Positions 46,801 to 64,000 of a stretch of DNA of 64,000 nucleotides are shown here, piece after piece. Source of the stretch: Brachypterus glaber. Its lineage: Eukaryota > Arthropoda > Insecta > Coleoptera > Kateretidae. The stretch covers positions 52,993,365 through 53,057,364 of the forward strand of contig OY294047.1 in assembly GCA_958510825.1 (NCBI GenBank). The letters are read 5' to 3'. Both the position numbers and the translations under genes were made by a program. Within the stretch, counting starts at the first letter, position 1. Every line of letters starts with the position of its first letter. The notes under the pieces were generated by a model. The model did no database searches, had not been told where the DNA came from, and was given only the letters and a program-made list of their open reading frames with translations.

Positions 46801-49800
46801 CAAAAACGAATTGGACGGCTAAAACAACTTTTCCATTACAAGGGAGAGAAGTCAGTGAGATTTTTCATTGTCAAATACGTTGATAGCGCTTAAAAATACG
46901 TAATAATGTTATATTTTTGCACTACAAAGAGTAGGTAGTTGTGAGCCGATTATAATTTGAAAAATGCTTAGTTTCCACAGTAGTGTAGAAATACCACTTT
47001 GCACACTGATTACAAGATTTTACCTACAATGCTGCGCAAAGGATGCACGGTTGGCCGGAAAAAATTTTCAGTCCAACTTCTTGACACTGATTTTTTTTTT
47101 CGTGAACTTTTGGTTTATTGTAATATTTTTTTTTATCATTTTTTGACATAAAATATATTGTCCAAATTATATTTTTAATACCTCTTTTTTTTTCACATTT
47201 GCACAAACTTATTTAAATTTATTATTCCATCAATCCATTTTCTAATCATCGTACAGAGGGATATTGGTAGACTGACAGTTTCGGGCTGCTGGCCCTCTTC
47301 AGCACCAAGAGTCAACTCTGCACGCTGATTAAGAAAACGTTCTCAGACTTTACTCGCAAAAGGAATATAGCCATTAGATTGATGTAGACTTGTGCGCCAT
47401 CTATTTCTAGATGTAGACAACTACTCATACCTCTCCTATTCTGGAGACTTTGAATGGTAGCAACTTGAAGACTTGTGTGTCTCAAGCACATAGTACCACT
47501 AACGGGTGGTTAGACGTAGAATTAGTAAGGACAGAAATTTTTAATTTTAAACAAAATTATAAAAATATTAATTTATTATTCCATCAAACTACTTTAAACT
47601 TGCATTTTGCACAAATATAGACCTAGAGCACTGGATAGGTAGGTTTGTTAGGGTGGGTAGGTAGTTTATACACTACACAAAAGAGAGTACCGACATGCAC
47701 AAAATCTCAGACCGAAAATGGCGGACGGAAGTGCGTCATCAAAAGGAAAATTCAAACAAATAGTATATTAAAGTACTAGTTTCATAACATACGTTTTTAG
47801 CGCACGAGTACAAGTTTAGAAAACGAGTTTTTTAAAGTACTAGTGCTCTGAAAACGTGTTATGAAACTAGTGCTTTATACAATTTTTTCTATTTTGCTCT
47901 AAAATTTAAAAAACTTACATTTAAATTGATGACTGATTTAGGGATTTTTGTTTTGGGTTGGCATTACAGTTTACACTATGTTTAAAATTCTAAGGGCCAC
48001 TTGCACCAATAATGGTTTAACTTTAAACTGGGATTAAATTGACGGCCGACCAATCAGAACTCAGCATTTTTAACTTAAACTCGGTTTAGCTGAGATAATC
48101 CCAGGCCAAAAGTTGGTGCAAGTGGCCCTAAGAACAAATTATATTTTGATATATTTTACAGTCATCTCTTCTTTTTTCACTGCAATTAACCAGTCCACAA
48201 TTTTAACACAGTAAAAAATATCCCAAACACAAAATTTTGTAAAAAATTAAACTTTAAATCGACATTGACATTTGCACGCAAAACGTCAAGAGATAGGCTT
48301 TTGTATGTTGCCAACCCAACAGAAAAAAAGTAGAGACCTCTTATGGGCCTATAAGCACACGCAAAATGCTTGTGATTATGAGCTTATGAGTCGCAAAATA
48401 GAAAAATAATTTTATAACAGACATAATTTCAACAATGTTTTTGCTGTAGCAACGACATGTCCTGTTTCTAGGGAATTTTTTTGCGGTCTGAAATTGTGGC
48501 TATGTCGGTACTCCCCTGCGGAACCACTCAAACTACCCACCTACCCTAACAAACCTAGTTATCTAGTGCTCTAAATAAACCAAACGATTTTTTTTATTTT
48601 TGGTTTTAAATTAACAGATTCATCATAAAAAAAAGTTTTTGAAAAAAATCAGAGTTTACAAGCACATGAACTAAAAGTTTGTTCAATCCCACCGTAAAGG
48701 CAGTTGTAAAATAAATCGTCGTTTGATAAGACACGGTGCTGTTTTAGGGGTATTTTTTGTTTGTTCTGAAACCCTGAAATTCCTTTACCATTCGATAGTA
48801 CCGTCCATTTATATGATTTGCAGCGAAAATTTAAAAAAACTACCGAGCGCTTCGTTTTTTATTAAAAAAAAATAAATGCTAGATGCGAAGAGTAAAACAA
48901 GCCGTGAAGATATGAAATGCTACGCATTTCATTATATACTATTCACAGTAAACGGTATATTGCATTTTTCAAATACTTTAAGAAACAAATTAAAAAAAAA
49001 ACTTTTTCCAATTTTTTTTTCTTTTTCTCGGGGTTTCAGCAAAACATACCACCAAAAAAGCACCGTGGGAAGTGTAGCTAAAGTCAGACCATGAATCATA
49101 GTAGTCTTGACATTAAAGTACTATTGAGTGATATCCTAAAAACTCGATCTTGGTAAATATCGTTAAATCTCTGCAGAGATAACATTTAAAAAATACTAAA
49201 AAAATATTTTACAATATTTAAATATGTTTTTCTTTAAAACTAGTAAGAATTGAGCTTTGCTTTAAACGTATTTAGAATCAACATGGAAAATACTATAAAA
49301 ATCATTAAACAGAATTTGCAAATTAATGATGTTTTTGCATTGATCTCTGCAGAAAAATATTTATAATTATTTACCAAAAACGAGTTTTTCGGATTTCACC
49401 GTCAATAATTCTTTAATGTCAAGACCATCGGATCCTCTGCCATGATTCATGGTTAGACTTTAACTACACTCTTATCAAACCAATTCACACTTTAGGACGC
49501 GTTCTCAGAGTAAAAACACGCAGCGGCATAATCAAGCCGGCACCTAAATGAAGCTTCCTCCCAGTTGTTTTTCATGCTGCCGATTTTGACAGATAAAGTT
49601 GAAAATATTTAACTGCACGGCTGCCGCATTAGATCATATATACATAGATATGGGATTAATGTTGATTTGTTTTATGTAGAACATATACAAAGCCAATTGT
49701 AAACAAACCACTAGTGGTTTGGACGCTATAGCTATAGCGGTGAGGTTGCGAGGAGGTGAAATACAACATATTTGTCAACAACCACTATAGCGGTGGGTGG

Positions 49801-50404
49801 TGACCAGAAGCGGGAAGGGGAAATCTACCTGGATATAGCAATGAAAACATTTCGGTTTGACGTGGACTCAAGGCGCATCTATGTATTTATGATCTAATAC
49901 TGCCGCTGGCTTATTGAGGTTATGTTTATCGTTTGTCATGTGATTTTGTCTTTGTCAAGAAGAAAATTTTATAGAAATAGGTTTAAATGTAAAATTACTC
50001 GTACATTGATTTATTTACAGTTTTATTAATTTTAAACAAAATATTTGGGTATCGTCAGTTCGCACTTGTCAATTTTTTTCCTGTCGCTGACATATCGCGG
50101 GAGAAGTGCTGCTGGATGCATGTCGACGCTCTGAGAACGTGACTTTAGGAGTGCCGTGTTTTCCTTCCTTGTTCTAATGACAAAATTTTCCGAAATTTTC
50201 AGACCTTCAATGTTGAGTAAAATGCACTTTTTCCAAACGTTTTTGCATATGGTACAGATGGTCCTGTCCTACTTCCTGATGTTGATATTTATGACGTACA
50301 ACGTGTGGCTGTGTATGGCAGTCGTAGCGGGCGCGGGTGTTGGTTACTTCCTCTTCGGGTGGAAAAAGTCGGTCATAGTGGACGTGACCGAACATTGTCA
50401 CTGA
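37734..50404 (+). CDS. Ctr1A: High-affinity copper transporter Ctr1A (SLC31 family), four coding exons
   Basis: Trimeric plasma-membrane copper(I) importer (family knowledge). Coding exons: 37734-37898 (55 codons), 38775-38902, 40400-40498 and 50203-50404 (stop TGA). All have GT-AG borders, with phases 0, 2, 2, giving 197 aa. Residues 1-55 form a Met/His-rich extracellular domain with repeated MDH units and an MxMxM-like end. TM1 is about 74-94, TM2 about 144-166 with the selectivity motif MxxxM (Met157, Met161), TM3 about 167-184 with GxxxG (174-178). The tail ends His-Cys-His, the copper-delivery motif. The start is the first Met after acceptor 37731, and the family begins with a Met/His segment, so a 5' untranslated exon upstream is implied. 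Intron 3 is 9.7 kb and full of repeats. Unspliced, exon 3 reads straight into TAA at its donor. Confidence 0.95.
38775..38902 (+). CDS. Ctr1A: Ctr1A coding exon 2: pre-TM segment and TM1
   Basis: Acceptor TTTTCCAG, donor ACAG|GTAATC. Encodes residues 56-97 plus two bases of Arg98, including the conserved amphipathic [14 protein letters not shown] region and TM1 ([12 protein letters not shown]). Confidence 0.93.
40042..40377 (+). repeat. 'ATAGTTATTTATGG' MITE next to Ctr1A exon 3
   Basis: Full 336-bp copy with the TTAACCTGC stem, ending TATTGGATAAA 22 bp before the exon. Confidence 0.92.
40400..40498 (+). CDS. Ctr1A: Ctr1A coding exon 3: cytosolic loop
   Basis: Acceptor TTTTTACAG at 40399, donor ACA|GTAAGTT at 40499. 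Encodes Arg98 (last base) to Val130 plus two bases of Gln131. A MITE copy ends only 22 bp before the exon, so its polypyrimidine tract is the unique DNA between MITE and exon. Confidence 0.92.
41791..42049. mobile_element. CCCAGACAGCACACAATATC element with GGATATCC-type core
   Basis: Left end CCCAGACAGCACAC, right end GTGTGCTGTATGGG, flanked by TA. Interior of repeated GGGATAT/ATATCCC units. In Ctr1A intron 3. Confidence 0.8.
42245..43319 (+). repeat. 'CTAGATG...GCCGATGT' family copy with nested element
   Basis: Diverged copy (GCAAGCACCTTGTCAAAAC to CACTAAGTGCCGATGT) of the family near DDX41, interrupted at 42403-42775. Confidence 0.75.
42403..42775. mobile_element. CCCTTGGGAC...CAAGGG element with CTCTGGAAAC/GTTTCCAGAG core
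   Basis: Inserted in the previous repeat: flanks rejoin to GTATATAA as in uninserted copies, with AT duplicated. The interior is full of TCTGGAAAC, TTCCAGAGT and TTTCAGAGTG units in both orientations. Confidence 0.8.
43443..45270. mobile_element. 1.8-kb foldback element with about 400-bp arms
   Basis: GGTACTCTTGAATGATCAAT at 43443 is inverted at 45251-45270, and pairing continues for about 400 bp (e.g. GCCTAGACATTTTGCTATAA). The unique AT-rich centre of 1 kb has no frame I can support. Confidence 0.9.
45284..45507. repeat. MITE 'TATGGTCTGTTTCATCAAGC', simple copy
   Basis: Inverted arms of about 55 bp including AAAAATCGCACAGTGAATAT; TA at both ends. Confidence 0.85.
46570..46622. repeat. Short hairpin
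   Basis: ACAAGATGTCCAGTAAAT pairs with ATTTACTGGACATCCTGT around a 12-base loop. Confidence 0.75.
47254..47320 (-). ncRNA. Type I hammerhead ribozyme motif
   Basis: On the minus strand all invariant parts of a hammerhead occur in order. Stem I outer helix: 47320-47316 with 47258-47254 (CAGAG/CTCTG). An internal loop follows, then the inner helix 47308-47303 with 47269-47264 (TTGGTG/TACCAA, one G-U). Core CTGAAGA is at 47302-47296 (the CUGANGA box). Stem II is GGGC/GCCC with loop CAGCA. GAAA is at 47282-47279. Stem III is very short (ACT/AGT). The cleavage triplet GUC ends at 47270, so cleavage would fall between 47270 and 47269. A stem I with an internal loop and a tiny stem III is the layout of hammerheads in Penelope-like elements and retrozymes (family knowledge). 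Host element not identified; it sits in Ctr1A intron 3, antisense. Confidence 0.75.
47758..48406 (+). repeat. 'AATAGTATATTAAAG' repeat with nested Harbinger-like MITE
   Basis: Copy lacking the GCCGCTTGCGGCG apex, interrupted at 47994-48128. Confidence 0.88.
47994..48128. mobile_element. PIF/Harbinger-like MITE, 135 bp, second insertion
   Basis: GGGCCACTTGCACCAATAAT...GTTGGTGCAAGTGGCCC, flanked by TAA (47991-47993, 48129-48131). The empty site ATTCTAAGAACAAAT is intact in the 9364-9858 copy. Confidence 0.9.
49628..49898. mobile_element. MITE 'ATTAGATCAT...ATGATCTAAT', hAT-like
   Basis: Inverted ends of about 20 bp. Flanks GCTGCCGC and ACTGCCGC form an 8-bp duplication with one mismatch. In Ctr1A intron 3, 300 bp before exon 4. 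Confidence 0.85.
50203..50404 (+). CDS. Ctr1A: Ctr1A coding exon 4: TM2, TM3 and HCH tail
   Basis: Acceptor AAATTTTCAG at 50202. Encodes residues 132-197 with the MxxxM copper gate, the GxxxG packing motif and the C-terminal His-Cys-His. The segment [15 protein letters not shown] end is nearly invariant in insect Ctr1A. It is GC-richer than its surroundings. Confidence 0.95.
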
Positions 50405-50814
50405 GAAGCACTAGGCCAGGTGGCACCACTTTTTATTTTTAGCCAGAATTTTTTGTGTCTGTGAGTGAAAGGATGAGAGAGTACCCTGTTGTGATTTATT
50501 GGTTTCATACCCTAAACAAGCTAAACGGGTGGGTAATATCTTTAAAGCTTTATATCTCGGAAATTAATAGACTTACAGCAAAAATTATTGAAATCATTTT
50601 TGTAGGAATTTTTAAATGGTTTTTAACTATGCAGAAATTTTTCTTCTACGGTAAATTTTTGGAGAGTTATCGCCAAAAAGTAAACCTTTCTACACAGTAT
50701 GAAACCTATAGAAAACAATAACAGGAGAAATGGCCAAAAACTATTGGTTTGGACTTTTTGTATGTATGTATTATGTACGTGTTTTTTAATTTAATAGGTA
50801 AAACCATTAACATG

Positions 50815-50953
50815 TAACCCGCTCTAAAAATAACCTTGTTTTCGCATGCAAGCGATTACTACCATTTTGATAGTGGCGTATGCTTCTCGTTATTTTATTG
50901 AACTGCAATCGCGCGCATGCAAAAACAAGGTTATTTTTAGAGTGGTTTCCATG
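50815..50953. repeat. Hairpin MITE downstream of Ctr1A
   Basis: GCTCTAAAAATAACCTTG with TTTTCGCATGCAAGCGATT pairs with its complement; 140 bp. It may lie in the Ctr1A 3' UTR. Confidence 0.8.
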
Positions 50954-51345
50954 CTTATAGTTTTCTTATTAATAGTTTGGTGTGTTTTTAAGATAAAATT
51001 TTCATATAATTATTTATAATCAATCAAATTTTTCTTTAAAAACATCGACAAAACTAAAAATTGAGATTTTTTTTAAGTATCAAACAATCTTTGTCTCAAA
51101 AGTTCGTTTATATTAAATTATAAAACACGCATAATACTTCTTAGTTAACTAAGTTTTACAGTATATTTATATCACAAAAATATCTTTAGGCAAATTTTTC
51201 GCACTGACCACAAAATATCGTATGGTACATATCTCGTGGCACTTTAGCCTTGACATAACATAACTTCACTCTGTCCCATTTTAGGAACATTTTTTATTAT
51301 TGAAATTTAGTGCCCTTGCCATTAAACTTTGAGAAAAATAATAGC

Positions 51346-51474
51346 CGATTTTTTGTGGAGCAGCGGTTACTAACCAAGTTAGGGGAATATGTATTTCTTT
51401 CTTTTTTTAACTTACCAATTAAACAGAGAAAGAAATACATACAGGTTAAGGTTACCACAAAAAATTGACTAATG
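51346..51474. repeat. Hairpin repeat (GTGGAGCAGCGGTTACTAAC)
   Basis: TTTTTTGTGGAGCAGCGGTT at the left and GTTACCACAAAAAATTGAC at the right with a paired AAAGAAATACATA region; same as the insert at about 10205-10320. Confidence 0.7.
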
Positions 51475-52450
51475 TTTTTAAAATGGGGCAAGGTGGAGTT
51501 ATGTTAATACACATTCGACGTTAAAGTGCCCTGAGAGCTTCTACCATTTCTATTTGGTGGATAAATGCGAAAAAAATCCTTTTATATAATATAGTAATAT
51601 TTTTTATTATTCTGTTTTAAAAGTAATTGGAATTGACATATTTTATTTTACTGAGGAAAAAACGACAATTTTTTTAGAAAAACATCAAAAATGTATTTTT
51701 TTGTAAATATCAATATTATACATATAAATAATGTAATAATTGTACATATTGTTTAAATGTTGCTTGTAAATAAGATAGAAAACGAATTTATTATGTAAAA
51801 AAAAATAAAATATAAAAATTTTGACTTAAATGTTACATGTTACTTTTTGGGTCTAGACCCAAAAACCACTTTTTTGACTGATAACACCGACCCACAAAAA
51901 AAGTTAACTTCTTTTGCTCTTAACCAGACCAGAGTAATATACTTATTACTTTCCCCAAGGAAAGTCTTGCCTAGTAAAAAAAAATCGAAACATTTTTATT
52001 GCAGGTTTTACGTCTCTGGACGTTTTATATCCAAAAAAAAATTCTATCTGTCTGAGTGTTGGCATGTGTGTCTGGAATATTTGTGACCACGAAAAGTCCA
52101 AACGAAAAAAGAAACTTTTTTGAAAAAAAAATTTCTTGAATAACTTGAAAATTTTTAATTTTTTTTTTCGTTTTTGATTTTAATGAACCTTTATAGCTAT
52201 GCCTATAGGGGCAGCAGTATTTTTTTTGTGGGAATGTGTAATGTCACTTTTATTAACTACCTACTTTTGCAGGACTGAAATTTTTCAAATTTCACTTTTC
52301 GTAATATAATTTTTTTTTACAGTAAATATTAAGTATGACTTGTACCAAAAAGTGTAATGCAATCGTCTTATCCTTATACTAAACAAAATTTATGCTATGA
52401 ACAAAAATGATTTTTTTATAAAAGTTTCTAGGAACTCGCTGACTTAATAT

Positions 52451-53395
52451 ACACTGCCACGCAATAAATTCCGGACACCTGAAAAATTGACATTTTTTTT
52501 TGTTTTGAAGCTAAACATTCTCTACTTTTGTTTGTTTTAAGAATAATTAATTTTTTTTCGTATTAACAGCAACAAACAATGTACAACTATGTTTTTTACC
52601 CCATCTTCTAGGACTTGCATGGTACGCCACTGCAACTGTTTATCAAATTATTAAAGTCTTTCTTATTGCCGCAGTTTTAAAGAATATTTTCTTTTTTATT
52701 TTTTTACATTTTTACTTCTGGTTTAGGAGATATCAGGATTTTCCTGAAAGTTGTCATTTTTTCAGTAAACTTAAAAAGTACAACATAAATTTGATTGATG
52801 CTGTGCTTTAAATTTAAAGCTTAACCGAGTTACGTTTTTCTTCTAATCAAGTTCATCAAAAACATAAATTGGGTTTGAAAAACTTGAGTAGAAGAAAAAA
52901 TAGGGTCACTCCGTCCGGCGGCAGTTCTGCGAAATCACCGTTACGCCTCCGTCAGACGGCAATAAAAAGTCGCCCCGGGATGAAGAAGTAAAAGACATGA
53001 GCTTCAAATAAAAAACTGCTGATTTAGTACTTTTCGAGTTGACTGAAAAAATGACAACTTTCAGGAATATCCTGATATCTCTTAAACCAGAAGTAAAAAA
53101 GTAAAAAAGAAAATATTCATTAAAACTGCGGCAATAAGAAAGACTTTAATAATTTGATAAACAGTTGCAGTGGCGTACCATGCAAGTCCTAGAAGATGGG
53201 GTAAGAAACATAGTTGTACATTATTTGTTGCTGTTAATACGAAAAAAAAAATAATCATTCTTAAAGCAAACCAAAGCAAAGAATGTTTAAGCTTAAAAAA
53301 AAAGAATGAGTCAAATCCATTAATTAGTTTTCGAAATATTTGAATTTAAAAAATGTCAATTTTTTAAGTGTCCGGAATTTAATGTGCGGAAGTGT
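52451..53395. mobile_element. ACACTGCCACGCAATAAATT foldback, Tc1/mariner-like ends
   Basis: The right end is the near complement (AATTTAATGTGCGGAAGTGT); TA-rich flanks on both sides. Arms of about 330 bp pair through GACTTGCATGGTACGCCACT. A GC-rich centre (52910-52980) includes CCGTCCGGCGGCAG and CGCCTCCGTCAGACGG. Related half copies: 28325-28612 and 39067-39200. Confidence 0.85.
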
Positions 53396-53408
53396 ATATA
53401 TTTTTTTA

Positions 53409-53593
53409 TATCGTCACTGAAAGTGCAAAATATCTTACGTCAAAATTTTACGTTTATTTTGGTGCTACATTTTGGCATTTTAATAAAACTCCACGTGTTA
53501 GTAGGGTCCCTGAGTAAAGTGGTCATTAAACTTTACCACTAAAAAAAAACATAAATTTTGACTGACGACCTTTTGCACTTTTAGTGACGATAT
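53409..53593. repeat. Hairpin MITE ATATCGTCACTGAAAGTGCA
   Basis: Left ATATCGTCACTGAAAGTGC pairs with GCACTTTTAGTGACGATAT at the right. Confidence 0.85.
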
Positions 53594-54830
53594 ATTAAAC
53601 GAAAAAAAAGCACAATAAAGAATTTTCAGATTAAGATGCACCATATACACTCATTTTGCATTCCACAGTACCCTTTTAATTTGTCAGATAATTATAAGTA
53701 ATAAATACGTAATTTTTAATAGTTGATTTGCTCAATTTTCTAAAAATTCTGCCGTGCCTAAATCAAATAGGTATATACAAATTCAACAGTAACAAAATAC
53801 GTATGTGGTTTTATTCAGTTTTAAGAGTCGTTTTGGTTATTTTATATTCTTATTTATACTGCCCGTCCCTAAATCTTCCAGTTTTTTTTTTAAGTATAAC
53901 CCCAAAATTGATTTTGTTTAATTCGAGCATCGTGTATATTTTAGTACCGTTGGATAGATATCTTGAATTTAAGCACCGCAGAAAAAGTTTAACCTTCAAA
54001 CTGTTTGTAAAATAACTCATTGAACGCATGAAGGTACTGCCTTTATAAAATACCCTGTAGTTTAAAAGATGTTCCTCAGTAAACAATGTTCTGTTTTTTA
54101 AGGATATTTTTAAAAGTTTATTATTATACTTGTATTTGTATGTTTTTTTCTTTTAATTATCATCAAAAAGTGACAAGGCATTGGTTTTCCATCTTGCATA
54201 TCTCAAGTTTAAAACTAGTCTTACATTATTTTGGCGATTTCGTTTCGCTATAATTTGTAGCTACAATTTGTAGCCTACAAATGGTCAATATTGCGAAAAT
54301 TGCATTATGAATAGTTTTAAAAAAGCTCCTTACTGTCACCTTTTACACAAAAATTAACAGCCATTTTTTGTGTGGAAGTATTCCAAAAGATCCCCCTAGC
54401 GAATATTTTCAGTATGTACTGTTTTTTTTTTTTGATAGGGTGATTAAGCCCCATTATATTTTTATTTAAAGAAATACTTTTTTTTTTTCATTTAGTTTTA
54501 CCAATCATATTTTTATTTTGTTTTTAAATTTTATAAAGTTACGTTTTGAGATTAGGTAGATAAAAGAACATTATTACAAAAAATATATTTTTTTCTTTTC
54601 TTTTTGTCTATATATTTTTTATTCAAACTGTGATTAAGTTAAATCAATAAAAGTATTATAAAAATTAAAAACTTTGATTAAAACCCACAAAATCCCACAT
54701 TTAATGAAAAAAAGCCGTCGTGCCAAAAAAAAACCGACTACGACAAAATGCCTGATGAAGCAAATAACAAAGTCGAAACGTTGGCTAACCGAAAGCTATT
54801 TTTAAATAATACGGACCATCTCGAAATAAT

Positions 54831-55316
54831 AATAGTATATTAAAGTATTACTTTCATAACAGCCGTTTTTAGCGCACGAGTACAAGTTTCGAAAACGAGC
54901 CGCTTGCGGCGAGTTTTCTAAAGTACTAGTGCGCTAAAAACGTGTTATGAACGAGTGCTTTATACTATTTTTTCTATTTTGCTCTAAAATTTAAAAAACT
55001 TACATTTAAATTGATGACCGATTTAGGAATTTTTGTTTTGGATTGGCATTAAATTTTCGCAATGTTTGAAATTCAAAGAACGTTCATAGAACAAAGGATA
55101 TTTTTATATCTCTTATAGTCAGCTCTTCTCTTTTTCACTGCAAGTAACCAAGTCACGGTAAAAATTAACTTAAAACACAATTTCGCAGAAGACTAAATTT
55201 AAAAGCGGTATTCTTTTGTCCAGTCTTGCCAACCCAAATGAAAAAAAAGTACTAACCTCTTTATAAGAACACAAAATGCGTGTGATTATGAGCTTATAAG
55301 AGAAATAGAAAAATAT
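54831..55316 (+). repeat. 'AATAGTATATTAAAG' repeat, uninterrupted copy
   Basis: Full order of the family with the GCCGCTTGCGGCGAG apex and no nested MITE. Confidence 0.85.
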
Positions 55317-55678
55317 ATAAATATTTCTCTCATTTTTCAATAAATTCCTGATGATAACGATCAACATAGTCAAGACTTAGAAGTTTGAATAAAAAATCCG
55401 AAAAGTGGGTGAATCCAATACAATTTTTAATTAAATTTTAAATTTGGTATGTGCATGGAGTATCTCCCTATGACCCCAGGAAAAGTCCAAAACATGAAAT
55501 TCGACCACCCTAATTCCCCATAAAAATTTAAAATTAAAAACAAATCTAAATATTGAAAAAAATAACTAAAAAATAATAAATCAAAAAATTATAAAAACAA
55601 TTTAAAAATTGTTCTCCTTAACCACTAAGATCGGCAATTTTAGTCCCTAGTAATGCATACTTGAAATTTATCATTAAA

Positions 55679-56489
55679 CTAGATGAAACGTTGCAAGCAC
55701 CCTGTCAAAACATCGGCACTATTTTACACTAGAGCCATCTAGTTTGCAAATTTCAAACTAGGTGTATTGTTTGATTTTAAATTCTGTATCTTTAAAACAT
55801 TATATTCTAGCAAAAAACTGTATATAACATTTTTTATAGGGCTTAAAAAGAGCTTTTATTTAAAATATAATTTTTTGAGATCGGGTTATAAATATGTGAG
55901 ATATGCTAAAAAAACCTTTTACTGCTTTAAACGCCAATATCTCGAAAACAGTGCGTTTTAGGAAAATGTAACATTTTAGATTTTAAGCTTTCACGGCCAT
56001 TAAGATATAAAGAACTTTCACTTTCGGGTTTAGACCGTGTTAATGGATTTTCACTTTTCCATTAACACGGTCTAAAGCGAAAGTGAAAGTTCTTTATAAA
56101 TGTAACATTTTTTGACCAATTTTAAATTATCTTTTAGATAAGTGCTAAGTTAACCAAATACGATAAAAATTGCCTTAATTATAAACAAAAAACGCTAAAA
56201 ATAGGAGTTTTACCCTATTTTTACCCCCTTACCCCCAAAATCTAATCAGCTCTTCGGAATACAATAAGAAACAATATGCAAAAAACCCCAAGTCGATATC
56301 TCGTGTAGAAATGGAGTTGGAGAGTTTACACCCAGACAGACAGGCAGACGGACGCAATTTTTTTTTTACTGATTTCGACTCAGAATGGTCTAAAACGTCG
56401 AGAAATGTGAAAAAAACTGGTCAAAGATTTTGACTTTTCGGCGAAGATTTCAATACATCGGCACTCTTAGTAGCACTAAGTGCCGATGT
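55679..56489 (+). repeat. 'CTAGATG...GCCGATGT' family copy 3' of DDX41
   Basis: Starts CTAGATGAAACGTTGCAAGC and ends with the hairpin ATCGGCACT...AGTGCCGAT. It contains an extra 120-bp hairpin (ACCGTGTTAATGG arms) near 55975-56098. Confidence 0.88.
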
Positions 56490-56572
56490 AAAACACAAAT
56501 TTTAATATGCTTTTTATATTTATAAATAAAAATCTAGATAAAAACAAATACATTAAATTAAGGTAAAAAAAA

Positions 56573-63919
<7,347 letters not shown>

Positions 63920-64000
63920 CTAGAAAGATTTATATTTTAAATTGCAAAATACTAAAAAAAAATTGATAGTGGACCTGTAATGATAAAAAAGTTTGCAAAT

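Noticed and set aside
50455..50721. 88-codon frame after Ctr1A
   Set aside because: No family resemblance, biased AT-rich composition; probably Ctr1A 3' UTR.
54740..54800. Second hammerhead-like motif (CTGATGA ... GAAAC, plus strand)
   Set aside because: The two core boxes are present but stem II does not pair, and no cleavage triplet or stem I partner is found; at best a decayed copy.

Overview
The window is eukaryotic nuclear DNA, almost certainly from an insect. It is AT-rich, genes are split into short exons with GT-AG (once GC-AG) introns, and the proteins match insect/animal housekeeping families. A beetle or similarly repeat-laden insect is my guess; the sequence does not prove the order. 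Five cellular genes can be rebuilt exon by exon: COMMD10 (minus, 12893-11616), ANAPC15 (minus, 15993-14721), CD2BP2/LIN1 (plus, 16258-17259), a Ctr1A/SLC31A1 copper transporter (plus, 37734-50404, four coding exons), and DDX41/abstrakt (minus, 63919-56573, six exons, N-terminus beyond the right edge).

Layout. 1-11.5 kb: repeats only (inverted palindrome-rich repeats at both ends, a LINE endonuclease fragment between AAT microsatellites, long foldback elements, two tRNA-derived SINE-like units, MITEs). 11.6-17.3 kb: gene-dense island of COMMD10, ANAPC15 and CD2BP2; the last two diverge from a 264-bp shared promoter region. 17.4-37.7 kb: mostly mobile DNA with two weak candidate 5' exons. 37.7-50.4 kb: Ctr1A with large repeat-filled introns; its third intron holds a hammerhead ribozyme motif on the minus strand. 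50.4-56.5 kb: repeats. 56.5-64 kb: DDX41, with one MITE family inserted in two introns and once just past the 3' end.

The genes are not an operon-like group. COMMD10 (Commander complex), ANAPC15 (anaphase-promoting complex), CD2BP2 (U5 snRNP biogenesis), Ctr1A (copper uptake) and DDX41 (spliceosome/innate sensing helicase) are independent housekeeping functions.

The most interesting non-coding material is (i) a complete type-I hammerhead ribozyme fold at 47254-47320 (minus), and (ii) a set of elements with CCC...GGG ends, mostly CCCAG(A/G)...CTGGG, apparent 2-bp target duplications of variable sequence, and interiors made of many copies of one short palindrome, the palindrome differing between elements (GGATATCC, AAGACGTCTT, CTCTGGAAAC-type, ACGTGA-type). 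Several insertions can be dated relative to each other because empty sites survive in related copies.
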